Assembly (NCBI RefSeq): GCF_011769525.1
Contig: NZ_CP050440.1
Coordinates: forward strand, 4,155,501-4,219,500
Reading direction: 5' to 3'
DNA length: 64,000 nucleotides
DNA from: Tolypothrix sp. PCC 7910
GTDB taxonomy: Bacteria > Cyanobacteriota > Cyanobacteriia > Cyanobacteriales > Nostocaceae
The position numbers and the translations under genes were made by a program. The notes beneath the pieces were generated by a model. That model was not told the origin of the DNA. It searched no databases and saw only the letters and a list, made by a program, of their open reading frames with translations. Below, one piece after another: positions 10,896 through 20,086 of the stretch. The first letter of the stretch is position 1, and every line of letters starts with the position of its first letter.

Positions 10896-11873
10896 TTAAG
10901 CACTCAAACTCACAACTCTTCTAGAATCTAAGCAAAGTGCAGCTATAGAATACTTAAGCACTACCGAGGTTTCTTTAGCATTACAAGAACTCTTCACTTC
11001 AACAGTTCTTTTTTCATCTTTAACTAACTTAGCTTTGTAAGTATATAGCGACCCTGAATTGTCTTCAAAACTCAGTTCAGCTAATAAAGTATGATTATCT
11101 AAACTTTGCTCTAAAATTTTACCTGCTACTGCGTAATTGAACCAATCCCATCCATGACGCAGAATTAATTCCTTTTCTAAAATTTGCAGTGGAACTGGCA
11201 AAATTCCCCAGCCTCGATAGACTTTATTGAATAACTGAATGTCGCCAGTACGAGTCAAAATTGATTTAAAAACATCTTGGTCTAAATTCCCATAATAGCG
11301 CCCTTCTGGTAAATCAATCATTGTTGGTGCAAATCGATGTCCACCAAAATGACTTGATTTCCAAATCCGCACATTTTCTAAGCCTGAATGAGTAATAGTT
11401 TCTTGAGCATAGAAATAAAAAGGATTACCATATCTTGCACAGCATTTATCATGACTGCCGTGAGTACATACTAAAATATCTCTGGTAATTCTCGTTTCTC
11501 TTTCATACTCAGAAAAATTTCCCCATAAAATTTTTTTGACAAAGGGCGCTACTTGCTCAATATTAGCTAGCTTAAATTCTTGCTTGCGGTATCCTTGGCT
11601 TAATCCCTTTGGTTTTTGGTAAATTAAAAGAGTTGTTTGCTCAACTTTATGTGATTCATCATTTGCAATTAACAGAAAGCGAATTGGTAATTTAGCACGT
11701 TTTACATCTTCTACTAAAGCTTTTAAATTACTGGGTACCCATTTAGAATTAAAAGCTTCTGAAGTCCAAGGTGGTGGACATTCAACTAAAATATAAGTTT
11801 CGTAATTGGTAGCACTACCAATAACATTTTCTCCTATTTCTTTGGAATGATCGGAACAAAAAAAAGTATTCAT
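10896..11873 (-). CDS. Sucrase/ferredoxin-like family protein
   Basis: A 325-aa protein of the Suc_Fer-like family, which carries a thioredoxin-like ferredoxin fold. The diagnostic region is C136-T-H-G followed by H141-D-K-C144-C145-A-R-Y-G-N-P, and then SHFGGHRFAPT at 174-184. These Cys and His residues are those expected to bind a 2Fe-2S cluster in the family. N-terminal Cys6 and the ECPPPW segment also match. The length suits the cyanobacterial form. No operon partners; the reaction is unknown. Both ends look intact. Confidence 0.9.
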   Translation of the reverse strand: MNTFFCSDHSKEIGENVIGSATNYETYILVECPPPWTSEAFNSKWVPSNLKALVEDVKRAKLPIRFLLIANDESHKVEQTTLLIYQKPKGLSQGYRKQEFKLANIEQVAPFVKKILWGNFSEYERETRITRDILVCTHGSHDKCCARYGNPFYFYAQETITHSGLENVRIWKSSHFGGHRFAPTMIDLPEGRYYGNLDQDVFKSILTRTGDIQLFNKVYRGWGILPVPLQILEKELILRHGWDWFNYAVAGKILEQSLDNHTLLAELSFEDNSGSLYTYKAKLVKDEKRTVEVKSSCNAKETSVVLKYSIAALCLDSRRVVSLSA

Positions 11874-11948
11874 CTATCTGATCTCATGCTGAAATTTTAT
11901 GGACAATGTGAGAACAAAATAAAATTGTGATCCTAGATACATTAGCTT

Positions 11949-12503
11949 TCAACTAACTTGATTAACTGAGTAAAACCAGGTAGCCACTTTATAACATTCA
12001 TTTCTACTAAACCTATTTCCGGTTAATAAATTCTCCACAATAGGGGTAGAAAAGCTGCGGAAAATTTCTTCCGTACCGACAGAGTTAATTTTGTATCCTT
12101 TGTCAGTTGACAGTTGAAAAATTCTCAATAGCTGATGACAGCCTTGTGTACTCTTGGTTAAAGAGCCACAGTCAAAGTATTGTAACTTTAGCCTACTTAA
12201 GCGATTCAAGTAACTGATAACACAGTTATAAATCTGGCAAAAATTACAGGTATTATGGAAATTTTTTTTAATTAAATGATATATATAATCATTTGCAGTC
12301 CGTGTCTCTACATCTGTAGGTATAAATTTACGTTTAGCCTGCTTTACTAAGGAACTTAGCTGCTTTACCCACCATCTGATAGATTGAATCGCATCTCGCC
12401 CATATATTCCTACTACTGGATGTTCTCTGGCTTTAGATATGGAAGTTGTCTGGATTAATTCATTGTCTTTTAAGTATTTATCTCCAGTGTAATTTAAAAA
12501 CAT
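11949..12503 (-). CDS. Unrecognised 184-aa protein
   Basis: I do not recognise this gene. From the ATG at 12503 (an upstream TTG at 12521 is also in frame) it encodes a basic, Cys-rich protein (CNFCQIYNC, YFDCGS, QGCHQL, RNECYK) with no membrane segment. Its DNA is more A/T-rich than the neighbours, and the codon use suggests a lineage-specific or degraded gene. It lies 75 bp upstream of the sucrase/ferredoxin-like gene on the same strand and may be co-transcribed. The CxxC near the middle could bind metal. Confidence 0.45.
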   Translation of the reverse strand: MFLNYTGDKYLKDNELIQTTSISKAREHPVVGIYGRDAIQSIRWWVKQLSSLVKQAKRKFIPTDVETRTANDYIYHLIKKNFHNTCNFCQIYNCVISYLNRLSRLKLQYFDCGSLTKSTQGCHQLLRIFQLSTDKGYKINSVGTEEIFRSFSTPIVENLLTGNRFSRNECYKVATWFYSVNQVS

Positions 12504-13100
12504 ATTGCAAATAATTCTCAATTGACTGGGAAAAAAATAAAATTTTGTATTTAAATTTTGGTTATGTCTTTATATCACCTTTACTAACTATGAGTAAGGC
12601 TAATAAAATCAACATTAGCTGTGAGAAAATAAATTACTGAATATGGTGGTAGGGAACTATTATTCAGCAAATATTGTTAATTTCACAATGATATTCAGTT
12701 TTTAAAGATGTTGATATCCCTTTTACTCGTTTCATCTACTGAAATTTTCAGCGGGCTTTTTTTTGATACCTATTTTGAATGTAACTGAAGTTAAGAATAA
12801 ATGCAAGTCTTTGATAACTTTTATGGAGTTCACTGCATTTTACAGACTCATCAATCCTAGATAAATCAAGGCTAATAGCATAATTAATAGTTGAGTTTGC
12901 TGCTGATAGTAACTATTGTGTTCTTCAATACAAATAATAGTATTTCTCAATAGTGAATTAATATTGCAGTGAGAAAGGTGACAAATCAATATTAGAGAAC
13001 ACAGAGGGGATAATTTTTATACTGTGGTGGAAGCGCGATCGCATCCCGATAAACTGCGTTACTGTACAGATAATGCATCAAGTCCAAATCTAGTTAGTAT
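12504..13100. other. Gene-free A/T-rich region with a weak terminator-like hairpin
   Basis: About 600 bp without a convincing ORF. At 12740-12770 a short CTGAA/TTCAG hairpin followed by CGGGC and eight Ts could end a plus-strand transcript, but no plus-strand gene lies upstream. The right part is the promoter region of the P-loop kinase gene and includes a HIP1-like site near 13037. Confidence 0.4.
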
Positions 13101-13631
13101 ATGCAGCGGATTTCTATTATCGGAACCACAGGTTCAGGTAAGACAACTTTAGCGAAACAAATTTCTCTGCGCCGCAACCTACCCCACATAGAATTAGACT
13201 ATTTGCACTGGGAATCCAATTGGATAGAAGCACCAAACCAGATAATGCGAGAGAGGGTGTCTCAAGCGCTATCAGCTAATAGCTGGGTAGTAGATGGTAA
13301 TTACAGTATCGTGCGGGATATTGTTTGGGGAAAAGCTGACACGGTTGTGTGGTTAGATTATTCTTGGCCAATGGTGATGAGTCGAATATTGCAGCGCACT
13401 ATCTGGCGGGTAATCACACGACAAGAAGTCTGCAATGGCAACCGCGAAACATGGCAAACTACCTTTAGTCGCGATTCCATAATTTTGTGGGCACTGAAGA
13501 ATTACTATCCACAGCGCAGGGAATACCCCCAGCTATTTACCAAACCAGAGTATGCCCATTTGAGAATTGTACATCTGCGATCGCCTGCCGATACCGAAAA
13601 TTGGCTAAACAAAAATTTTGCTGAAAAATGA
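13101..13631 (+). CDS. P-loop nucleotide kinase, adenylate kinase/FlaR-like
   Basis: A 176-aa protein starting MQRISIIGTTGSGKTTLA, with Walker A GTTGSGKT at residues 8-15. Next come a substrate-side ELDYLHWESNW segment, WVVDGNYS (typical of the topology-modulation/FlaR-like kinases), the strand TVVWLDYSW, and a lid-like arginine region (RILQRTIWRVITRQE). The C-terminal strand LRIVHLRSPAD fits the fold. Members are annotated as adenylate kinase-like or DNA topology modulation proteins, but the substrate is not known. Single gene with a very A/T-rich leader. Confidence 0.85.
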   Translation: MQRISIIGTTGSGKTTLAKQISLRRNLPHIELDYLHWESNWIEAPNQIMRERVSQALSANSWVVDGNYSIVRDIVWGKADTVVWLDYSWPMVMSRILQRTIWRVITRQEVCNGNRETWQTTFSRDSIILWALKNYYPQRREYPQLFTKPEYAHLRIVHLRSPADTENWLNKNFAEK

Positions 13632-13736
13632 AAACAGAAGCTAGAATAAGCTTTAGATGCTGATTACTAAGCAAAAGCTTTTATGAATGAGTATTTATTA
13701 ATATTTGTGCAAATTAGCTAGTTTATCGATTGTGAA

Positions 13737-13927
13737 CCTGATGCACGATTTGTAAACTTGATGCACGAGTTCGTGCACTTGATTCACAAGTTGTAAACTT
13801 GATGCACGAGTTCGTGTACTTGATTCACGAGTTCGTGAACTTGATGCACGAGTTCGTGTACTTGATTCACGAGTCGTGAACTTGATGCACGAGTTCGTGT
13901 ACTTGATTCACAAGTCGTGAACTTGAT
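13737..13927. repeat. Tandem array of nine 20-21 bp near-palindromic units
   Basis: Nine adjacent units of the form CTTGATGCACGAGTTCGTG plus two bases, then a partial tenth. Units 2, 4, 5, 6 and 8 are 21 bp and units 1, 3, 7 and 9 are 20 bp. From unit 2 on they alternate GATGCAC and GATTCAC, giving a 41-42 bp higher-order repeat. Each unit holds an imperfect palindrome (CACGA..TCGTG). The 20-bp units break any reading frame. There are no unique spacers, so it is not a CRISPR array. It lies between convergent genes (kinase at 13631, methyltransferase stop at 14006). Confidence 0.93.
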
Positions 13928-14005
13928 AATTCAATTTCATCATAAAGTCAGGGCGATCGCATATTTGTATCTCCTGGAAGCCGAGAAATTTCTTAGCTGT
14001 GGTTC

Positions 14006-14662
14006 CTATTTTGTAGCTACCCCCATAATATGAGGACTGACAATCGGGAAAGGGGCCTCGAAATGCTCATAATTTAACTTAGAAAATCCTGCTTGTTCTA
14101 AAGCCACCCAAGTTTCCCTGTCTGGATGACAACCATCACCTAAAAATTGCCAAATTGGGCGAACGGTACTTTGCACCCGTCGTAAAAAAGTACCACTTGG
14201 CGCGGCGACATGTTCCATAAATAAGAAGCGTCCACCTGGTTTGAGAACCCTTAATATTTCTCGTAATGTAGCGGCTAGATTTGGTACTGAACACAAAACT
14301 AAAGTACTCACCACAGTATCTATGCTGTTATCTGATGCATCTATGCTTTCAGCCGTAACTGTGCGGATATCGATGTTTAAACCTAACTGTTCTGCTGCTT
14401 CTCTCAGGTAAGAATGCATGAATGGGTTTGGCTCAACTCCAATCCAGTTAATGTCTTGCGGATAGTAGGATAGGTTGGGGCCTGTTCCCGGGCCTATTTC
14501 TAAAATATTACCGTGGAGATTGGCAAAGAGAGAACTTTTGCGATCGCTTACGGCTTTCTCATATTCAGCGCTACCTTTAGCCATCATCCAAGCAAACAGG
14601 CGCTTACTACAATTACTGCAAATATGATTTGCTGATTGTCCAGAAGTTTGCTTCTCGGTCAT
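14006..14662 (-). CDS. Class I SAM-dependent methyltransferase
   Basis: A 218-aa protein with motif I ILEIGPGTGPN (about 53-63), an acidic residue after strand 2 (IGVEPNP), motif post-I/II in TVTAESIDASDNSIDTVVS, and LKPGGRFLFMEH as motif III. This is the Methyltransf_11 pattern; the closest likeness is to METTL7-type methyltransferases, including HVAAPSGT and the QFLGDGCHPDRET stretch. An N-terminal CSNCSKRLFAW could bind metal. The acceptor is unknown. Single gene, convergent with the P-loop kinase across the 20/21-bp array. Confidence 0.9.
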   Translation of the reverse strand: MTEKQTSGQSANHICSNCSKRLFAWMMAKGSAEYEKAVSDRKSSLFANLHGNILEIGPGTGPNLSYYPQDINWIGVEPNPFMHSYLREAAEQLGLNIDIRTVTAESIDASDNSIDTVVSTLVLCSVPNLAATLREILRVLKPGGRFLFMEHVAAPSGTFLRRVQSTVRPIWQFLGDGCHPDRETWVALEQAGFSKLNYEHFEAPFPIVSPHIMGVATK

Positions 14663-14770
14663 ATTCCACTTCGCCTAATATTTTAGCCTCTATATTTATT
14701 CAGGATACAATTTGCTATAGGAATCCGATTTGATTTCTGAAAAAATCTCAGCATGAAAAGCTTTGGTGCT

Positions 14771-14802
14771 GATGCGTTACGCTATCGCTAACGCATCCTA
14801 CA
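14771..14802. repeat. REP-like palindromic repeat, inverted copy of 15332-15363
   Basis: A GATGCGTTACGCTATCGCTA-type sequence with TGCGTTA/TAACGCA arms. Its reverse complement matches 15332-15363 at 31 of 32 positions. The two copies flank the VanZ-like gene. Related hairpins lie near 35886, 39090 and 49490. Confidence 0.9.
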
Positions 14803-14880
14803 TGCACTTATAAACATTAATAATTTTTACGAGGTTTTTAGCTTTTTTATTTCTGCTAACCAAGTAAAAAACACAATACC

Positions 14881-15255
14881 TCAAAGGTCAGCAGTTAAAT
14901 CAACTAAGTCAAAAGAACGATAAGGTACAAATAATTGAATTATTTCATCTATTACACAAATCAATATCACAATTATCGGAGCTAATGGCAAAGAAATATT
15001 TAAAAATTGAATTTTTCGTTTATTCCAAGCTAAATGGCTGATAAAAGCAGCAATACCTAATAGCAGAAAATGCAAAATTGTATCGTAATGAGGAAATTGC
15101 GCTAGTTCTGTGGGGATAACTTTTAGATATGCAGATAGCGAGATAGACATCAAAATGCCAAAGTAAACCCAAAATGCAAATACCCAAGGTCTATTAGCTT
15201 TCATGTTTAGCGCAGAGAAAGTATTCTTTATAACTCCACAAATAACAAAGAGCAT
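14881..15255 (-). CDS. VanZ-like membrane protein, 3' end cut by an in-frame TGA
   Basis: A 124-aa protein with three or four hydrophobic helices and VanZ hallmarks: HYDTILHFLLLG in the first half and DEIIQLFVPYRSFDLVDLTAD near the end. It stops with TGA at 14881-14883 right after LTADL. Reading on in the same frame gives GIVFFTWLAEIKKLKTS and a TAA at 14827-14829, which is the last helix expected of the family, so the TGA looks like a nonsense change removing about 18 residues. The start may instead be the ATG at 15204 (MKANRPWVF), which gives a more usual N-terminus. VanZ proteins are membrane proteins with links to envelope stress and glycopeptide resistance; the role here is unknown. Confidence 0.75.
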   Translation of the reverse strand: MLFVICGVIKNTFSALNMKANRPWVFAFWVYFGILMSISLSAYLKVIPTELAQFPHYDTILHFLLLGIAAFISHLAWNKRKIQFLNISLPLAPIIVILICVIDEIIQLFVPYRSFDLVDLTADL

Positions 15256-15331
15256 TCCGCAATCAGGAACGCTCTATTTAAAAAATATTTCAATGAGAAG
15301 TTAGAGATACTTTATAAAGTAAACCTTAAAT

Positions 15332-15363
15332 TGTAGGATGCGTTAGCGATAGCGTAACGCACC
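15332..15363. repeat. REP-like palindromic repeat, inverted copy of 14771-14802
   Basis: TGTAGGATGCGTTAGCGATA and following bases match the reverse complement of 14771-14802 except for one base. It sits upstream of the VanZ-like gene, so that gene is bracketed by an inverted pair about 530 bp apart. Confidence 0.9.
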
Positions 15364-15444
15364 ATCTTTGTTGATGCGTTACTTTATAAATAGCCTCTTA
15401 GCTTGAAGATTGCTAATATTCAAAATGCCTAAATTAGCAAAAAA

Positions 15445-15705
15445 TTAGGCATGAAGATTTGCTTGTTCTTGTAACCAGGGGTCTACAGGCTGTCCATCTT
15501 TGCGACGTAATTCAATTTCCACTACCATAACTTCTTTAGAACCAGGAGGAGCAGGTTTTTTATGGAAAATAATGTCATAGGCTAGTGGATCGTGATTGCG
15601 TTCTTTCAACCATTCTTGCACTTTGGTAGTAGCAAAGAATGATTGACCTTGCTCAAACATCCGAGTAATCTGCATTTGTAGGGTGTAGGGATTTAGGCGA
15701 CCCAT
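15445..15705 (-). CDS. Small conserved hypothetical protein
   Basis: An 86-aa soluble protein with pattern MGRLNPYTLQMQITRMFEQG, then KVQEWLKERNHDPLAYDIIFHKKPAPPGSKEVMVVEIELRR split by a Pro-rich loop. It resembles short proteins widespread in cyanobacteria, with helix-strand-strand character, but I know no assigned function. Single gene with a clear ATG; a REP copy and the VanZ-like gene lie downstream. Confidence 0.75.
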   Translation of the reverse strand: MGRLNPYTLQMQITRMFEQGQSFFATTKVQEWLKERNHDPLAYDIIFHKKPAPPGSKEVMVVEIELRRKDGQPVDPWLQEQANLHA

Positions 15706-16017
15706 TTTTAACCACCTTTCTCAAATAATTTGCAGGGTTAGGAATGCCTACCCTACTTGACACTTTCATGTTACTTGTATCACAAGTAAGTTTTCTACTG
15801 TACATTTAATATTGTTGACAGTTGACGGTTCACAGTTAAATGTCAACAAGCAGGCGTAGTACGGTAAACCTCATGACTGATATTGATGAGTATGAGTCAA
15901 AATTAATCTATCTCAAGGGAAAGCCGCAAAATAGCCGGAGTACGGTAAACTGCAATACTAAACTGCTGAAGCGAAGATTACAATAAAAACTATAAAGCAA
16001 GTGGAGGAGCCACCAGG
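15706..16017. other. Divergent intergenic with two AGTACGGTAAAC direct repeats
   Basis: This 312-bp region separates two divergent genes. AGTACGGTAAAC occurs exactly twice, at 15858-15869 and 15939-15950, 81 bp apart and in the same orientation. Such a pair could be regulator sites for the DUF4870 gene, but this is only inference. It also has GTTGACAGTTGACGGTT heptamer-type repeats at 15813-15845. Confidence 0.45.
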
Positions 16018-16392
16018 ATGCAAGTTACATACGACCCTGATAAGCGTAAATTGCTATCCTCTCTATGTCATGGGGCGATTTTCTTTAGTACAACATTATT
16101 TTCTATTGGTGTTCCCATCGTAATTAATATTATTTCTGATGACCCAGTTGTCAAAAATAACGCCAAAGAATCGATTAATTTTCACTTTAATGTTTGGTTC
16201 TGGGCTACTGTAATTGGAGTACCAATCGGGATTCTATCTTTCCTGACTTTTGGTCTTGGCGGAATTTTATTTTTCCCTGTTGTAGCTTTGGGTTTTGCAA
16301 TCCACTGGGGATTAACAATCTGGGCGCTATTTCACTGTCTCACCAATCCAGATGAACCGTTCCGTTATCCGTTTATTTTTAGAGTTTTTTAA
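16018..16392 (+). CDS. DUF4870/Tic20-like membrane protein
   Basis: A 124-aa protein with three hydrophobic segments. It has the family pattern LSSLCHGAIFFS at the start, VVKNNAKESINFHFN in the middle (the NH/Q-rich motif of DUF4870) and the amphipathic end TIWALFHCLTNPDEPFRYP. A GGAGG lies upstream of the ATG (GTGGAGGAGCC). DUF4870 proteins are small inner- or thylakoid-membrane proteins related to the Tic20 fold, with no set function. Single gene; two direct repeats lie in its leader. Confidence 0.88.
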   Translation: MQVTYDPDKRKLLSSLCHGAIFFSTTLFSIGVPIVINIISDDPVVKNNAKESINFHFNVWFWATVIGVPIGILSFLTFGLGGILFFPVVALGFAIHWGLTIWALFHCLTNPDEPFRYPFIFRVF

Positions 16393-16497
16393 TCTTACAA
16401 ATTACATATAGAAGAGGATGTTTGCCAAAGGGATTGAGAATATCATCCCTTTTTTTATGAGGATGCGATCGCCTAAAATAGGTATAAGATTCATGAA

Positions 16498-17244
16498 TTA
16501 TTTTAAAATTCTATATATTTCTCCAAGCAGTACATCTAAATCTCGGGAACAATCAACCTGTGTTTCATTAGGAATAACTTCTTTATTTCTAATATGCGTG
16601 TGTAAATATGAATCAGCTATTTTACGCAATGAATTATTTAAATGTGCCATAGATTCTTTAAAGCTTTTGGAGCCGTAATTATTAGCTACTTCATTAAATG
16701 ATGATTTACCAAATATCGGCGGTATATGATCTATAATTCCTCTAACGAGCATGGCGACAGATAGTAGACAATCATTGTCAAAGCAAGTGTTTATTTCTTC
16801 ACAATATTGAATTAGCCTTGATAAATCAAAACTACTATTTGAAATTGATTTAAGCTCTTGTAATCTTTTAATATTAATGTAATTTTTTTGTTTTTTTACA
16901 CTATCTATATGTTTTCTTCTATTTTCACTCCAGGGTGCCTGTATTAACTCATCTGTTACTTCACGCCCAAACCTACTTATAAACTTAATTGATGTATAAT
17001 ATTCTGGAGGAGCAAAAAACTGATTCCATAAATTTGATTTTTCTTTGCGGAATTTTTCTATATTTTCTATTTGAAAAATTCTAATTTTACGTATGGTTGG
17101 CAGTCTGTATGTTTTACCCTGTATTATAACCTCTATTTTAGCAGAGTTATAACTATCTACTAATCTTTTTAAAACCTCTTTCTCTAACTCTAATATTTCA
17201 ACACCTTCAACTAAATTTTGTAGATATGCAATATAAAATTCCAT
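16498..17244 (-). CDS. Orphan 248-aa soluble protein
   Basis: I do not recognise a named domain. The N-terminal third is helical and charged, the middle has RRKHIDSVKKQKNYINIKRL, and the C-terminal part has IIDHIPPIFG, FNEVANNYGSKSFKESM and LRKIADSYLHTHIRNKE, a run that I recall as conserved among hypothetical proteins scattered in many bacteria, often in accessory loci. The DNA is strongly A/T-rich compared with alaS next door, which fits horizontal acquisition. No membrane segment. A nuclease or abortive-infection role is possible but unproven. Confidence 0.7.
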   Translation of the reverse strand: MEFYIAYLQNLVEGVEILELEKEVLKRLVDSYNSAKIEVIIQGKTYRLPTIRKIRIFQIENIEKFRKEKSNLWNQFFAPPEYYTSIKFISRFGREVTDELIQAPWSENRRKHIDSVKKQKNYINIKRLQELKSISNSSFDLSRLIQYCEEINTCFDNDCLLSVAMLVRGIIDHIPPIFGKSSFNEVANNYGSKSFKESMAHLNNSLRKIADSYLHTHIRNKEVIPNETQVDCSRDLDVLLGEIYRILK

Positions 17245-17403
17245 GTTTATTTAACTAGTATTCTTAGAATAAATTTATAATATTCGTCAATTAATAGATT
17301 AACAACATAACTTTTATCTGCCTTCGTTGATAGTTTATCAAAATTCCATTTAATAGACTATTTGAAATAGTATAGTAATAATAAATTTTCTTGATGAATT
17401 AAT

Positions 17404-17434
17404 CTTTAGGGCAGGCAAAATGCCTGCTCTAAAG
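17404..17434 (-). terminator. Hairpin downstream of alaS
   Basis: CTTTAGGGCAGGC and GCCTGCTCTAAAG form a stem of about 13 pairs with one wobble or mismatch and an AAAAT loop, starting 10 bp after the alaS stop. A T run is weak on the alaS strand, so termination efficiency is unclear. Confidence 0.5.
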
Positions 17435-17443
17435 AAAATACAA

Positions 17444-20086
17444 TTAACTCAACCCAGCTTTTAAATCACTCAGCGCTTGTGTCAAAGCCTCTGGTAACTT
17501 ACTCGCATCACGTCCGCCAGCTTGGGCTAAATTTGGTCTTCCACCACCGCCACCGCCGCAAATTTTGGCAACAGCACCAACAAATTTACCTGCTTGCAAA
17601 CCTTTTTTATTCACATCTGCGCTAAAGGCTGCAACTATACTCACTTTGCCAGCTTCGGGAACAGAACCCAATACCACCGCACCGTTACCGATTTTTTGTA
17701 ATAAGCGTTCGGCTGCAGTTTTTAAGGATTCTGGATCGACATCATCTAGTTGAGCGACGATGATTTGATAATCGCCTACAGATTGAGCTGTTTGTAGCAA
17801 GCTATCAGATTTAGCGATCGCTAATTGTCCTTTCAATACATCTAGTTGTTTTTGGCTGGTTCGCAGTTCGTTTTGCAGAGTTGTGATTCTCTCTGGTAGT
17901 TCTTCGGGTTTGACTTTAAAGCGATCGCTTAAATCTTTGACGACTTTATCCCGTAAATTCAGATAATCTAGCACTGCTGGGCCGGAAACCGCTTCAATGC
18001 GCCGCACCCCAGAAGCCACACCAGCTTCGGAAATAATTTTGAAAACGCCTATCTCCGCAGTATTACTTACATGGGTACCACCGCACAGTTCCATTGATAC
18101 GCCCGTGAAATCAATCACCCGCACTTCATCACCATATTTTTCGCCAAACATGGCAACAGCACCCCTAGCTTTGGCTTCTGCTAAAGGTAATATTTCTACC
18201 TTTGCACTGTGTGCTTCAGCAATCCAAGTATTTACCTGTTCCTCAACTTGCTGAACTTCTTCTGCTGTCAAAGCGCGGGGACAGTTGAAGTCAAAGCGCA
18301 ATCTGTCGAAGGAAACCAAAGAACCTGCTTGGGATATGCCTTCATCGACAAATTTCTTTAACGCTGCTTGTAGCAGGTGAGTTGCTGTGTGGTTAGCTTG
18401 CAGACGACGACGACAAGCACGGTCGATTTGAGCAGTTACAGCATCTCCTACTCGGATTGTACCGCGTTCAATGCGCCCGAAGTGGATAAAGAAATCTGAT
18501 TCTTTTTTCACGTCATCAACGCGAATTACAACGCCATCGCCGGAGATATAACCGCGATCGCCTATTTGCCCCCCAGATTCGGCATAGAATGGGGTCTGAT
18601 CCAACACCAGTTGTATTTCTGTGCCAGCTTCGGCTGCTTCTTGCGCCACGCCACCCACTAACAGCGCTTCAACTTTGGCGGTGGCTGTAGGTTGGGTATA
18701 GCCTAAAAACTCGGTGGCGTGGATATGTTCTGCGAGTTTATCCAGGGAACCTTGCACAGTTAAATCGATGGTTTCATGGGCTGCTTTGGCACGTTCCACC
18801 TGTTTTTGCATTTCCGCATCAAATCCAGCTTCATCAACGGTGAGGTTGTTTTCTTCGGCAACTTCTTGGGTCAGTTCTAGGGGGAATCCGTAGGTGTCAT
18901 ACAAGGTAAAGGCGCTTTCACCGCTAATTTGGGTTTGTCCTTGCTGTTTCACCTGTTGGATAATTTCTTCCAGTAGTTTTTCCCCTCTATCCAGAGTTCG
19001 CAGGAAATTAGCTTCTTCCCGTTGCAGTTCAGCTTTAATTGCTGCTTCTCGTTGCCGTACATTAGGGTAAGCTGATTCCGAAAGTGCGATCGCACTTTCG
19101 GCAACTTGGGTTATAAATTCTCCAGAAATCCCGATTAATCGCCCATGACGTACCACCCGGCGAATCAATCTCCGTAATACGTAACCCCGTCCCACGTTGG
19201 AGGCGCGGATTTCATCAGCAATCATGTGGACAACAGCACGCACATGATCCCCAATTACTTTTAAGGAAACTTTGGTTTTCTCGTCGCTGCTGTGGTAATC
19301 AATCCCCGCAATTTTCGCTGCTGTTTGAATTATCGGGAAAATTAAATCTGTTTCGTAATTATTCGGGACTTTTTGCAGGATTTGGGCCATCCGTTCCAAA
19401 CCCATACCCGTATCAATGTTTTTATTTTGCAGTGGTGTTAAATTCCCTTCTGCATCCCGGTTATATTGCATGAAAACCAGGTTATAAAACTCGATAAACC
19501 GGGAATCGTCTTCTAAATCAATGGTGTCATCGCCGCGTTCTGGGTGGAAGTCGTAGTATATCTCAGAACAAGGGCCGCAAGGGCCAGTGGGGCCAGATAC
19601 CCAAAAGTTATCATCTGCACCCATGCGCTTGATTCTAGCTGGTGTAACGCCGATTTGATCCCGCCAAATTGCATAGGCTTCGTCGTCTTCTTCAAAGACG
19701 CTAACAACCAGGTTATTGGAAGAGAAGCCAAAAACTTGCGTGGAGATTTCCCATCCCCAAGCGATCGCTTGCTCTTTAAAATAATCTCCAAAGCTGAAGT
19801 TACCCAGCATCTCAAAAAACGTGTGATGGCGTTTAGTGCGGCCGACGTTTTCGATATCGTTGGTACGGATGCATTTCTGGGAAGTAGTAGCGCGGTTAAA
19901 ATCCGGCGTACGTTGCCCCAAGAATATCGGTTTAAATGGTAGCATCCCCGCGATCGTCAGCAGCACAGTTGGGTCTTCAGGCACAAGGGAAGCACTTGGG
20001 AGAATCTGGTGTCCCCGTTGAGCAAAGAAGTTAAGGAATTGTTGGCGAATTTCGTTACCGCTGAGGTTTTGGGGATTGGAAGACAT
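17444..20086 (-). CDS. alaS: Alanine-tRNA ligase
   Basis: An 880-aa protein of full length. It has the class II catalytic core at the N-terminus ([32 protein letters not shown]), the editing domain with HTATHLLQ, and a matching C-rich MELCGGTHV motif with Cys/His zinc or editing residues, then a coiled segment ([20 protein letters not shown]) and a C-terminal DHHA1/C-Ala domain with [15 protein letters not shown]. It charges tRNA-Ala and edits mischarged Ser/Gly. Single gene, clear ATG, long upstream region of about 800 bp with no recognised T-box. Confidence 0.98.
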   Translation of the reverse strand: MSSNPQNLSGNEIRQQFLNFFAQRGHQILPSASLVPEDPTVLLTIAGMLPFKPIFLGQRTPDFNRATTSQKCIRTNDIENVGRTKRHHTFFEMLGNFSFGDYFKEQAIAWGWEISTQVFGFSSNNLVVSVFEEDDEAYAIWRDQIGVTPARIKRMGADDNFWVSGPTGPCGPCSEIYYDFHPERGDDTIDLEDDSRFIEFYNLVFMQYNRDAEGNLTPLQNKNIDTGMGLERMAQILQKVPNNYETDLIFPIIQTAAKIAGIDYHSSDEKTKVSLKVIGDHVRAVVHMIADEIRASNVGRGYVLRRLIRRVVRHGRLIGISGEFITQVAESAIALSESAYPNVRQREAAIKAELQREEANFLRTLDRGEKLLEEIIQQVKQQGQTQISGESAFTLYDTYGFPLELTQEVAEENNLTVDEAGFDAEMQKQVERAKAAHETIDLTVQGSLDKLAEHIHATEFLGYTQPTATAKVEALLVGGVAQEAAEAGTEIQLVLDQTPFYAESGGQIGDRGYISGDGVVIRVDDVKKESDFFIHFGRIERGTIRVGDAVTAQIDRACRRRLQANHTATHLLQAALKKFVDEGISQAGSLVSFDRLRFDFNCPRALTAEEVQQVEEQVNTWIAEAHSAKVEILPLAEAKARGAVAMFGEKYGDEVRVIDFTGVSMELCGGTHVSNTAEIGVFKIISEAGVASGVRRIEAVSGPAVLDYLNLRDKVVKDLSDRFKVKPEELPERITTLQNELRTSQKQLDVLKGQLAIAKSDSLLQTAQSVGDYQIIVAQLDDVDPESLKTAAERLLQKIGNGAVVLGSVPEAGKVSIVAAFSADVNKKGLQAGKFVGAVAKICGGGGGGRPNLAQAGGRDASKLPEALTQALSDLKAGLS

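Noticed and set aside
13737-13927. CRISPR array
   Set aside because: No unique spacers; units are directly abutting and the two unit types alternate. No cas genes nearby.
16418-16678. 86-codon plus frame after the DUF4870 gene
   Set aside because: Shadow of the 248-aa gene on the other strand and of a HIP1-containing spacer.
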